From contig NZ_NSEB01000002.1 in NCBI RefSeq assembly GCF_002734215.1, positions 186,001 to 250,000 on the forward strand: a stretch of DNA of 64,000 nucleotides. Reading direction: 5' to 3'. The stretch is from Fredinandcohnia onubensis. Its GTDB lineage: Bacteria; Bacillota; Bacilli; Bacillales; Bacillaceae_L. Made by a program: the position numbers and the translations under genes. Numbering within the stretch: position 1 is the stretch's first letter; every line of letters starts with the position of its first letter. Below, one piece after another: positions 1-7,636 of the stretch. The notes under the pieces were generated by a model, which saw only the letters and a program-made list of their open reading frames with translations, made no database searches and was not told where the DNA came from.

Positions 1-579
1 TTCCGCAAGTTGTTCAGAACCTTCACTTGCTTGGGTTAAACCGTCTGCTAGGTTTTGAACCTTGCCAAACATGGTTTCAGCGTAGGTGGCTGTAACATTC
101 TTTGATACTTCTGCCTTTATTTTTTCAAGTGCGGTTTCCCCAATTTGAGAAGACAGAAAGTTTGTGCTTTCGTTTGGCACATATTTAAGTTCCAATTTTT
201 GTGGTTGACGATCTAATAAAGAAGTCGCGTTTTTTGAAAAATTTTCAGGAATTTCAACTACTATATAATAATCCCTGTTTTCAAGACCTTTATAACCTTC
301 TTCCATTGAGACAATGTGAAAATCGAAAGTGTCGTTTTTGGAAAGCTTGTCCGTTAACTCATTTCCTAGCTGTAACTGTTCCCCTTCAAATTCAGCCCCA
401 GCATCCTCATTCACAATCGCGACTGGTAAATTTTCCATCTGGTCGTATGGATCCCAAAACGCCCAGAGAAACATGCCTGCATAAAGAACAGGAACAAAAG
501 CTACGGCTAAAATTGGAATGAGGACCTTTCGATTTGAAAGGATATGTTTTAATTCAGCAATAAAGGATGATCCCTTCAT
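1..579 (-). CDS. yhgE: YhgE/Pip family membrane protein, N-terminal part (cut by window edge)
   Basis: Reading leftward from an ATG at 579, an open frame runs off the window start, giving about 193 residues. The ribosome site is a clean TTAGGAGGT. The first 16 residues are followed by a hydrophobic segment (about residues 17-42) and then a long outside domain containing VAIVNEDAGA, typical of YhgE/Pip proteins (first membrane segment, large extracytoplasmic region, further segments at the C-terminus, which lie outside this window). The family is associated with phage infection protein and ESX/type VII-type secretion, but the molecular role is unsettled. A TetR gene lies directly upstream on the same strand, as in B. 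subtilis yhgD-yhgE, and an operator-like inverted repeat precedes the start, so repression by that TetR is inferred. Confidence 0.85.
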   Translation of the reverse strand, partial: MKGSSFIAELKHILSNRKVLIPILAVAFVPVLYAGMFLWAFWDPYDQMENLPVAIVNEDAGAEFEGEQLQLGNELTDKLSKNDTFDFHIVSMEEGYKGLENRDYYIVVEIPENFSKNATSLLDRQPQKLELKYVPNESTNFLSSQIGETALEKIKAEVSKNVTATYAETMFGKVQNLADGLTQASEGSEQLAE

Positions 580-601
580 ATAAAAACCTCCTAATAAAAA
601 T

Positions 602-626
602 ATGACCGTTTTATTCAAATGGTCAT
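602..626. promoter_or_regulatory. TetR-type operator upstream of yhgE
   Basis: Inverted repeat ATGACC-N13-GGTCAT, 22 bases upstream of the yhgE start. The same half sites with the same 13-base spacer recur in front of the TetR gene at 1271-1295. The shared arms and identical spacing point to one regulator binding both; the binding itself is inferred. Confidence 0.55.
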
Positions 627-673
627 TTTTGGCCAAATAAGATGGGTACTCAACTTGAGGACCCATGGCATGA

Positions 674-1246
674 CTATTTCTCTAACCCTTTAAAGAAATA
701 CAGCTGAAATAAATTTGAAATTTCTTCTTTTTCAAGTGGTTCGTGGTTTCGTTCCCAATCAAAGATTAAGGAAACATAAAGCTTTAACATGACAAAGGCT
801 GTGATCTCTGGGTTACAGGGCTTAATTTCATCGCGATCGATTGCTTCTTGAATCATGTCTTTCATATAGTTGATAATCGCCTGTTCAACACGCTGTACAA
901 CCTCAACAACTGCCTGTGTTCCGATATCTCTTTCCTCTTGAAAAAGCTTAATCGTTAGCTGGTGGGACTTACGGAATTCTAGTAATCGAAAAAGGATCCG
1001 GTGTGCATTTTCATAAAAAGTGCTGTTTTCATCCATTGCTTCTTCGGCTACCACTTTCATGTCCCGAATGAGAGTACTGATGATCTCATCGAATAACTCC
1101 TCTTTGTTTTTGAAAAAGGTATAAATTGTACCTTTACCAACGCTCGCGAGCTTCGCAACCTGGTCCATTGTTGTGGCCTTGTACCCGAATAAAGAGAACG
1201 ATTTAGTCGCAGCTTCAATTATTAACTGTTTTCTATCAATCGCCAC
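674..1246 (-). CDS. TetR/AcrR family regulator (YhgD-like)
   Basis: A 190-residue protein with a TetR helix-turn-helix near the N-terminus (TTMDQVAKLASVGKGTIYTF, then FKNKEELFDEI) and a helical ligand domain. The GTG at 1246 is chosen because GAGGTG lies six bases upstream; the GTG at 1255 lies inside that ribosome site. The gene is upstream of, and in the same direction as, the YhgE-family gene, matching the B. subtilis yhgD-yhgE pair. Matching inverted repeats before both genes suggest it represses itself and yhgE. The ligand cannot be told from sequence. Confidence 0.85.
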   Translation of the reverse strand: MAIDRKQLIIEAATKSFSLFGYKATTMDQVAKLASVGKGTIYTFFKNKEELFDEIISTLIRDMKVVAEEAMDENSTFYENAHRILFRLLEFRKSHQLTIKLFQEERDIGTQAVVEVVQRVEQAIINYMKDMIQEAIDRDEIKPCNPEITAFVMLKLYVSLIFDWERNHEPLEKEEISNLFQLYFFKGLEK

Positions 1247-1270
1247 CTTGATCACCTCACTTTAGGTGGA

Positions 1271-1295
1271 TTGACCAAATGAGAAATGTGGTCAT
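1271..1295. promoter_or_regulatory. TetR-type operator upstream of the TetR gene
   Basis: TTGACC-N13-GGTCAT lies 24 bases upstream of the TetR start, with the same arms and 13-base spacer as the site before yhgE at 602-626. Probable autoregulatory operator. Confidence 0.55.
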
Positions 1296-1416
1296 TTAAT
1301 TCACAGTGAGAAATATATCACACCAAACGTTACATTGCAAGTCCCATTTATCAATTCATGTAATGGCGGACTTAATAGTGAGTTTTAACGATTTCATGAA
1401 AACACAAACTTTTTTG

Positions 1417-1445
1417 TTGTAATTAATTTTTGCCCGTGCTAATAT
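1417..1445 (+). promoter_or_regulatory. Sigma-A promoter of the oligosaccharide operon
   Basis: TTGTAA, 17-base spacer, TAATAT. It lies about 230 bases before the binding-protein start, and a LacI-type operator begins 18 bases after the -10 box, where a bound repressor would block initiation. The rest of the 1256-1675 gap holds the sites listed next and no gene. Confidence 0.5.
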
Positions 1446-1462
1446 AAATCTTGTAAAAGGAA

Positions 1463-1478
1463 TGCAACCGTTTGCGCA
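1463..1478. promoter_or_regulatory. LacI-family operator
   Basis: TGCAACCGTTTGCGCA has the GCAA-N4-TTGC arms and central CG typical of LacI/CcpA-family sites. It sits just downstream of the -10 box at 1440-1445. A LacI-type regulator is encoded in the same operon (4865-5884), the likely ligand-dependent repressor. CcpA is an alternative binder. Confidence 0.5.
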
Positions 1479-1537
1479 ACAAATTGCGCATAGCAGTGAA
1501 ATCAAAAGAACACAGTAATATCAATGGTATATATTTT

Positions 1538-1560
1538 TTAAACGCAATGAAAGCGTTTAA
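1538..1560. promoter_or_regulatory. Inverted repeat with cre-like sequence
   Basis: TTAAACGC-N7-GCGTTTAA, with TGAAAGCGTTTAA (1548-1560) resembling the catabolite-responsive element bound by CcpA. It lies in the transcribed leader of a sugar-uptake operon, where a CcpA roadblock site would make sense. The site is inferred from resemblance only. Confidence 0.4.
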
Positions 1561-1608
1561 TTAACGGAATAGAAAAATGACTAATTTCTACAAAAAAGTC
1601 CAAATTAA

Positions 1609-1640
1609 TGCAATCGGTTTCCTAAACCTGTGCAACGGTT
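1609..1640. promoter_or_regulatory. Paired LacI/CcpA-like half sites before the binding-protein gene
   Basis: TGCAATCGGTTT at 1609 and TGCAACGGTT at 1631 resemble the operator at 1463-1478 and lie 36-67 bases before the start codon. They may be auxiliary operators. Confidence 0.3.
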
Positions 1641-1675
1641 CCTTCCTTTCAAAAATGTAAACTGGGGGTTTTATC

Positions 1676-2983
1676 ATGAAAGCAAAGAAACTTTTTCCTG
1701 CAGTAATGGCACTCTTATTCCTATTAAGTGTGGCTCTTGTAGGATGTTCTTCGGATGATGGAGAAAGCTCAAGTGGAACTAAAGGCGATTCAAAAACAAC
1801 AACAGTAGATATCTTCCAATTTAAAGTGGAATTTAAGGATCAATTTGAAGCTGTTGCAAAGCAATATGAAGAGTCACACGACGGTGTAAAAATCAACATC
1901 ACAACTGTCGGTGGTGGAGAAGATTACGGTGCAGCACTTCGTTCAAAATTTGCTTCAGGTGAAGAGCCAACAATTTATAATATTGGTGGACCTCAAGATG
2001 TTGCAGACTGGGTAGATAGCTTAGCAGACCTTTCTGACACAGCAGCAGCTGGTGCTGCATTAGAAGGAACTCTTGAAGGAGTTACACAAGATGACAAAGT
2101 GTTAGGACTACCTTTTAACCAAGAAGGATATGGCTTAATTTACAATACAGCAGTATTTGAAAAAGCTGGAATCAATCCAGATGAAATTACAACTTTCGCT
2201 GCTTTAGAAGAAGCGGTAAAAACATTAGACAGCAAGAAAGATGAATTAGGTTTAGATGCTGTGTTCGCTCTACCAGGTAAAGAAAAATGGGTAACTGGCT
2301 TACACTTATCAAATGCTTTCCTATCCCCTGAATTTGAAGGGAATGTATTAGGAACATTCGATTCTGCATCTGTAGATTTTAAATATGGTGATGCATTTAA
2401 GAAGGTTCTAGATTTACAAAATGAGTATTCTGTTCAACCAACTGTAAGTTTAGATTATGCAATGCAAGTAGAAGAATTATTCTCTACTGGCCGAGTGGCA
2501 ATGATTCAACAAGGTAACTGGGTATATGGTTCAATCGCAGGTATTGATGAAGAGCTTGCAAATAACGGAGTAAGCATTCTACCAATTCCTGTCGAAGGCT
2601 ATAAAGAAGATTCAATTCCAGTTGGAATTCCAATGTACTGGGCAGTAAATAGCAATAAAGACGAGGCAGAAGTAAAAGCTGCAAAAGACTTCTTAGACTG
2701 GTTATATACTTCTGAAGAAGGAAAAACAGCGGTACTAGAAGACTTTAAATTTATCCCTGCATACGAAGGATTTGACGCTTCAAAAGTTTCTGATCCACTA
2801 GGGAAATCAGTGTATGAGTACGCAACAGAAGGAAAAACAATTCCTTGGGTATTCATGGGCTACCCAACTGGTTGGGGCGAGCAACAGCTTGGTGTTAATA
2901 TTCAAAAATACATCAGCGATGAGATGAGCTGGGAAGATCTTGTGAAGGAATCTCAAAAGGCTTGGGAAGACACAAGAAAATAA
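1676..2983 (+). CDS. Oligosaccharide ABC transporter substrate-binding lipoprotein
   Basis: A 435-residue family 1 extracellular solute-binding protein. It has a lipoprotein signal peptide (charged MKAKK, hydrophobic core, lipobox LVGC near residue 24) and is anchored outside the membrane. The ribosome site is GGGGG ahead of the ATG. It captures a sugar for the two permeases that follow. The linked GH13 glucosidases make malto- or isomalto-oligosaccharides the likely substrate, similar to B. subtilis MdxE, but the exact sugar is inferred from context. It is the first gene of the operon running to 9298. Confidence 0.85.
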   Translation: MKAKKLFPAVMALLFLLSVALVGCSSDDGESSSGTKGDSKTTTVDIFQFKVEFKDQFEAVAKQYEESHDGVKINITTVGGGEDYGAALRSKFASGEEPTIYNIGGPQDVADWVDSLADLSDTAAAGAALEGTLEGVTQDDKVLGLPFNQEGYGLIYNTAVFEKAGINPDEITTFAALEEAVKTLDSKKDELGLDAVFALPGKEKWVTGLHLSNAFLSPEFEGNVLGTFDSASVDFKYGDAFKKVLDLQNEYSVQPTVSLDYAMQVEELFSTGRVAMIQQGNWVYGSIAGIDEELANNGVSILPIPVEGYKEDSIPVGIPMYWAVNSNKDEAEVKAAKDFLDWLYTSEEGKTAVLEDFKFIPAYEGFDASKVSDPLGKSVYEYATEGKTIPWVFMGYPTGWGEQQLGVNIQKYISDEMSWEDLVKESQKAWEDTRK

Positions 2984-3123
2984 TCGATTGACCTTACAAT
3001 AGAAAACAAGGCAGCGTATGGTTGCTTTGTTTTCTCCTTTTATACAAAAATGAACGGGAGCTCGTGCTCCCCCAAATATGATTGAAATATTTTTCAGATT
3101 TCGATCAATTGGAGGAATTTACT

Positions 3124-3984
3124 ATGCGAAACCGGAATCTATGGTATTGGTTATTTTTAGCCCCAACGCTTGTTGCACTTGGAATTGTCATAATCGTGCC
3201 ATTAATTTTTGGAACCTATTATTCTTTTACAGACTGGAACGGAATTAAGATCACCGAGTTTGTTGGACTTGAGAACTATCAAAAGCTACTTGAGGATAAG
3301 GAATTCATGAACTCCCTATGGTTTACAGTGAAATTCTCAGTCGTGTCGATTTTCCTCATTAACTTTTTTGGACTTTCATTAGCATTACTTGTTACGCAAA
3401 AGCTTAAAACAAACAATATTTTACGTACAATCTTTTTCATGCCGAACTTAATTGGAGGACTCATCCTCGGGTTCATTTGGCAATTTATTTTCATGAAGGT
3501 ATTTGCGAGTATTGGAGATTTAACGGGGATTGCAGCTTTTAAAGGCTGGTTATCGACAGATACAACTGGTTTTTGGGCATTGGTTATTCTCATGAGTTGG
3601 CAAATGGCTGGATATATCATGATTATTTATATTTCCTATTTGGAAAGTGTTCCGCAGGAGTTATTAGAAGCGGCGGAAATTGACGGAGCAAGCAGCTTCC
3701 AGCGTTTTAAAAATGTGACATTCCCACTTGTCGCACCGGCATTTACAGTAAGTTTGTTTTTGACTCTATCTAATACGTTTAAGCTATATGACCAAAACCT
3801 AAGTTTAACAGGTGGCGGCCCTTATAATTCAACACAAATGGTAGCAATGGAAATTTTCAAAACCGCATTCTCAGAAAACAATTATGCGTATGGACAGGCA
3901 AAAGCAATTATTTTCTTCTTAATCGTGGCGGCCATATCCTTAACGCAGGTGTACATCAATAAGAAACGGGAGGTCGAGATGTAA
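3124..3984 (+). CDS. Sugar ABC transporter permease (MalF/UgpA type)
   Basis: A 286-residue inner-membrane permease with six predicted membrane segments and the EAA loop (EAAEIDGASSFQRFKNVTFP) that contacts the ATPase. The ATG at 3124 is chosen because GGAGGA lies just upstream; an upstream TTG at 3082 has no ribosome site. Its stop codon overlaps the next start by one base. It pairs with the next gene to form the channel. No ATPase gene is present in the operon, so a shared MsmX/MalK-type ATPase encoded elsewhere is probably used. Confidence 0.85.
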   Translation: MRNRNLWYWLFLAPTLVALGIVIIVPLIFGTYYSFTDWNGIKITEFVGLENYQKLLEDKEFMNSLWFTVKFSVVSIFLINFFGLSLALLVTQKLKTNNILRTIFFMPNLIGGLILGFIWQFIFMKVFASIGDLTGIAAFKGWLSTDTTGFWALVILMSWQMAGYIMIIYISYLESVPQELLEAAEIDGASSFQRFKNVTFPLVAPAFTVSLFLTLSNTFKLYDQNLSLTGGGPYNSTQMVAMEIFKTAFSENNYAYGQAKAIIFFLIVAAISLTQVYINKKREVEM

Positions 3985-4805
3985 TGAAAAGTAAAAAAAG
4001 AAAATTGTATTTGCTTGAAATTCTAGGCATTGTCCTTGGCCTAATTTGGCTCTCCCCTTTCTATTTGATGGTCGTCAACTCTTTTAAAACAAAACGTGAA
4101 ATTTTTACAGATACGCTAAAACTTCCGGATGTATTTACATTTGATAACTATGTTCAAGCATTTGAAGAGCTCGATTTTATCCGCACATTCTTTAACTCTG
4201 TTCTAATTACGGTTTTAGGTGTTGCGGTGATTATTCTTTTTTCATCGATGGCAGCATACGCATTAAATCGTCGCAAAGGAAAAGTGAGTGGTTTCGTTTT
4301 CTTCCTTTTTATCGCGGCTATGCTGATTCCATTCCAATCAGTCATGATTCCATTAGTATCCCTGTTTGGTAAAATGGAACTATTAAACCGTTTTGGAATC
4401 GTTTTTATGTATCTTGGCTTTGGTAGTAGTTTATCGATTTTCTTATATCACGGATCCTTACAAGGAATCTCAAAATCATTAGATGAAGCAGCCACCATTG
4501 ATGGTGCAAACAGATGGCAAATTTTCTGGCACATCATTTTCCCGATGTTAAAGCCAATTTCAGTAACAGTAGCTATTTTGAATATTATTTGGATTTGGAA
4601 TGACTATCTATTACCATCTCTAGTTATTAACCAAGAAGGAATGCATACGATTCCATTGAAGATGTTCTTCTTCTTTGGCCAATATACGAAACAATGGCAT
4701 TTAGCTCTAGCAGGATTAACGCTTGCGATCATTCCGGTGATACTTGTGTACTTCTTCATGCAAAAACACATTATCAAGGGAATTGCAGAGGGCTCTGTAA
4801 AATAA
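3984..4805 (+). CDS. Sugar ABC transporter permease (MalG/UgpE type)
   Basis: A 273-residue permease with six predicted membrane segments and an EAA loop (EAATIDGANRWQIFWHIIFP). The start overlaps the preceding stop (TAATG), indicating translational coupling with the partner permease. The C-terminus ends with the usual MQKHIIKGIAEGSVK-type tail of carbohydrate uptake transporters. It works with the binding protein at 1676 and the permease at 3124. Confidence 0.87.
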   Translation: MKSKKRKLYLLEILGIVLGLIWLSPFYLMVVNSFKTKREIFTDTLKLPDVFTFDNYVQAFEELDFIRTFFNSVLITVLGVAVIILFSSMAAYALNRRKGKVSGFVFFLFIAAMLIPFQSVMIPLVSLFGKMELLNRFGIVFMYLGFGSSLSIFLYHGSLQGISKSLDEAATIDGANRWQIFWHIIFPMLKPISVTVAILNIIWIWNDYLLPSLVINQEGMHTIPLKMFFFFGQYTKQWHLALAGLTLAIIPVILVYFFMQKHIIKGIAEGSVK

Positions 4806-4864
4806 ACATTGAGAACGAAGGGTCAATTGGACTCGTTTAACATAAATGGAGTGTGAGGGTATGT

Positions 4865-5884
4865 ATGGCTATTACAATTAAAGATGTTGCAAAAGAGGCA
4901 AATGTCTCGCCTTCCACTGTCTCAAGGGTCATAGCAAATAACCCTCGAATTAGTGAAGAAACGAAAAAACGAGTACGAGAAGCAATGGATAAGCTCGGGT
5001 ATCATCCTAATTTTACAGCACGAAGCTTAGCAGTGAATAGCACAGCAACCATTGGGGTTGTGATGCCATTTTCTGCATCCCATGTGCTTCAAGATCCGTT
5101 TTTCCCGGAAGTGATTAGAGGGATCAGCGTACAAGCACGTGAACATAAATATGGATTGTACCTTTCGACAGCTGGAACAGAGGACGAAATCTATGAAGAA
5201 GTTGTTGGAATGGTCCAAGGGCGTCGTGTAGATGGCTTGATTCTCCTCTATTCTCGGACAGATGATCGTATCATCAAATATTTACAAAAGATCGACTTTC
5301 CATTTACCGTGATTGGTCGCCCTGTGATAGGTGCAGAACGAGTCACGTATGTCGACAATGACAATATCTACATTACGAAGGTCGTAACGGACTATTTGCT
5401 CGGGTTAGGTCATACGAAAATTGCGTTTGTCGGTTATGATGGTGACTTTGTGTTTATGCTTGACCGCCTTGAGGGATACAAACAAGCGCTAAGTGAGGCT
5501 GGAATCTCTTTTAATGAGGATTATATCGTTCAAAAGAGTACGTTGAATAAAGGGAAAGAAGCCATTATATCGTTTCTAAGTTCGGTTGACACACCGACAG
5601 CATTAGTTTGTACAGATGACTTTATCGCAATCGAACTGATGAGTCATTTTGAAGAATTGACTATTCGAGTCCCAGAGGACGTTTCCATTGCAAGTTTCAA
5701 CAACGTACTACTTGCTGAATATTCGAAGCCTCCCCTCACTTCAGTGGATATTGATATTTTTCAGCTTGGGGTTGAAGGTGCAAGCTGCTTGATTGAAAAA
5801 ATAAAAAATCCGGATGTCTTACCAAAGCGGATTACGATACCGGCAAAACTAATTGAACGGAAGTCGTGCGCACGGATTAAATAG
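4865..5884 (+). CDS. LacI family regulator of the oligosaccharide operon
   Basis: A 339-residue protein with a classical LacI helix-turn-helix at the N-terminus (IKDVAKEANVSPSTVSRVIA) followed by a hinge and a periplasmic-binding-protein-like sugar domain. The ATG at 4865 (MAITIKD) is preferred to the GTG at 4853 because AGGG is correctly spaced before it. It is embedded between the permeases and the glucosidases, as in MalR/YvdE-type loci, and LacI-type operators lie near the operon promoter. It probably represses the operon until maltose or a related sugar is present. The inducer is inferred. Confidence 0.85.
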   Translation: MAITIKDVAKEANVSPSTVSRVIANNPRISEETKKRVREAMDKLGYHPNFTARSLAVNSTATIGVVMPFSASHVLQDPFFPEVIRGISVQAREHKYGLYLSTAGTEDEIYEEVVGMVQGRRVDGLILLYSRTDDRIIKYLQKIDFPFTVIGRPVIGAERVTYVDNDNIYITKVVTDYLLGLGHTKIAFVGYDGDFVFMLDRLEGYKQALSEAGISFNEDYIVQKSTLNKGKEAIISFLSSVDTPTALVCTDDFIAIELMSHFEELTIRVPEDVSIASFNNVLLAEYSKPPLTSVDIDIFQLGVEGASCLIEKIKNPDVLPKRITIPAKLIERKSCARIK

Positions 5885-5893
5885 AAAGAGAGC

Positions 5894-7588
5894 ATGAGGG
5901 AAATGGAAAACAAAACATGGTGGAAAGAAAGTGTTGTGTATCAAATTTACCCAAGAAGCTTTAAGGATACAAATGGAGATGGAATTGGGGATCTTAAGGG
6001 GATCACGGAAAAGCTTGATTATCTAAAAGACCTTGGTGTTGACGTAATTTGGCTCTCCCCTGTCTATGAATCCCCAAATGATGATAATGGCTACGATATC
6101 AGCAACTACCGTGAAATCATGGATGAATTTGGCACGATGGCTGATTGGGAAGAGCTACTTTCGCAAATGCATAAGCGCGGAATGAAGCTAATGATGGATT
6201 TGGTCGTGAACCACTCATCCGATGAGCATAAGTGGTTCCAAGAATCCAGAAAATCAAAGGATAACCTATACCGTGACTACTATATTTGGCGCCCTTCTAA
6301 AGATGGAAAGGAACCGAACAATTGGGAGTCCTTTTTTAGCGGTTCAGCGTGGCAATATGATGAGCAAACAGATGAACACTATCTACATTTATTTAGTAAA
6401 AAACAGCCAGATCTCAATTGGGAGAATCCAAAAGTTCGCGAGGAAGTCTATGACCTTATGACTTTTTGGCTTGAAAAAGGAATAGATGGATTCCGAATGG
6501 ATGTCATTAATTTAATTTCTAAGGTTCCGGGATTACCAAATGGTGAGCAGCAGGAAGGAAAAAAATATGCTTCAGGTGCACCTTATTATATGAATGGACC
6601 TCGAATCCATGAATTTTTACAGGAAATGAACCAACAGGTGTTATCGAAATATGACATTATGACCGTTGGCGAAATGCCGGGTGTCGATACGGAAGAAGCG
6701 CAAAAATATACAGGTGCTGACCGCAATGAGCTAAACATGGTCTTCCAATTTGAGCATATGGATTTAGATTCAGGTCCAACAGGAAAATGGGATTTACGCC
6801 CGTTGAATTTATTAGATTTGAAACAAACTTTTACAAAATGGCAAAAAGGTCTCGAAGGCTCTGGCTGGAACAGTTTGTATTTAAATAATCACGATCAGCC
6901 AAGAATGGTGTCTAGATTCGGTGATGACGGTGAGTATTGGCTAGAGTCAGCAAAGATGCTCGGAACGTTTTTGCATATGTTGCAAGGAACTCCATATATA
7001 TATCAAGGTGAAGAACTTGGGATGACCAATGTTCAGTTTGATTCCATTGAGGATTACAAGGACATCGAAACCCTAAATATGTATAAGGAAAAAGTCGAAG
7101 CTGGTGTGGATCCTGAGCAAATTATGCAGTCGATCTATGCAAAAGGAAGAGACAATGCGCGTACCCCGATGCAATGGGACGACAGTGAGAATGCCGGTTT
7201 TACTACAGGCACTCCATGGATTTCGTTGAATCCGAATTATCGGGACATTAATGCGGCTAAACAAGTGGACGATCCAAATTCTATTTTTCATTATTATAAA
7301 AAATTGATTGAGTTGCGAAAACAGCATGAGATTATTGTGTATGGCGCTTATGACCTGCTGTTGCCGGAGCATCCAACGATTTACGCGTATACTAGAATAT
7401 TAGCTGATGAAAAGTTATTGGTTGTACTGAATTTTTCAAGTGAACATACATTATTTGAGTTGCCAGAAGAATGTAGCTACAAAACACATGAATTATTGAT
7501 TGGCAATTATGATGTAGATCAAAATGAATTGATTGAAAAAATGGAATTAAAGCCATATGAGGCAAGAGTGTATCGGTTAACGATTTGA
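5894..7588 (+). CDS. GH13 alpha-glucosidase, oligo-1,6-glucosidase type
   Basis: A 564-residue cytoplasmic GH13 hydrolase (VVYQIYPRSFKDTNGDGIGD start region). The catalytic triad is visible: nucleophile Asp203 (GFRMDVIN), acid/base Glu260 (MTVGEMPG) and Asp334 (NNHDQPR). The residue after the nucleophile is Val, which in this family goes with cleavage of alpha-1,6 bonds (isomaltose, panose), whereas Thr marks maltases. It lies ten bases after the LacI gene and would release glucose from imported oligosaccharides. A second start at 5903 (MENKTWW) is possible. The exact linkage preference is inferred. Confidence 0.87.
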   Translation: MREMENKTWWKESVVYQIYPRSFKDTNGDGIGDLKGITEKLDYLKDLGVDVIWLSPVYESPNDDNGYDISNYREIMDEFGTMADWEELLSQMHKRGMKLMMDLVVNHSSDEHKWFQESRKSKDNLYRDYYIWRPSKDGKEPNNWESFFSGSAWQYDEQTDEHYLHLFSKKQPDLNWENPKVREEVYDLMTFWLEKGIDGFRMDVINLISKVPGLPNGEQQEGKKYASGAPYYMNGPRIHEFLQEMNQQVLSKYDIMTVGEMPGVDTEEAQKYTGADRNELNMVFQFEHMDLDSGPTGKWDLRPLNLLDLKQTFTKWQKGLEGSGWNSLYLNNHDQPRMVSRFGDDGEYWLESAKMLGTFLHMLQGTPYIYQGEELGMTNVQFDSIEDYKDIETLNMYKEKVEAGVDPEQIMQSIYAKGRDNARTPMQWDDSENAGFTTGTPWISLNPNYRDINAAKQVDDPNSIFHYYKKLIELRKQHEIIVYGAYDLLLPEHPTIYAYTRILADEKLLVVLNFSSEHTLFELPEECSYKTHELLIGNYDVDQNELIEKMELKPYEARVYRLTI

Positions 7589-7636
7589 AGGTGGACCTAA
7601 GTACCATCTGTAGAAATAGGAAGAGAGGATACAAAA

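Noticed and set aside
201-521. 106-residue plus-strand gene at the left edge
   Set aside because: It is antisense to the YhgE coding frame, which has a clear start, ribosome site and family features.
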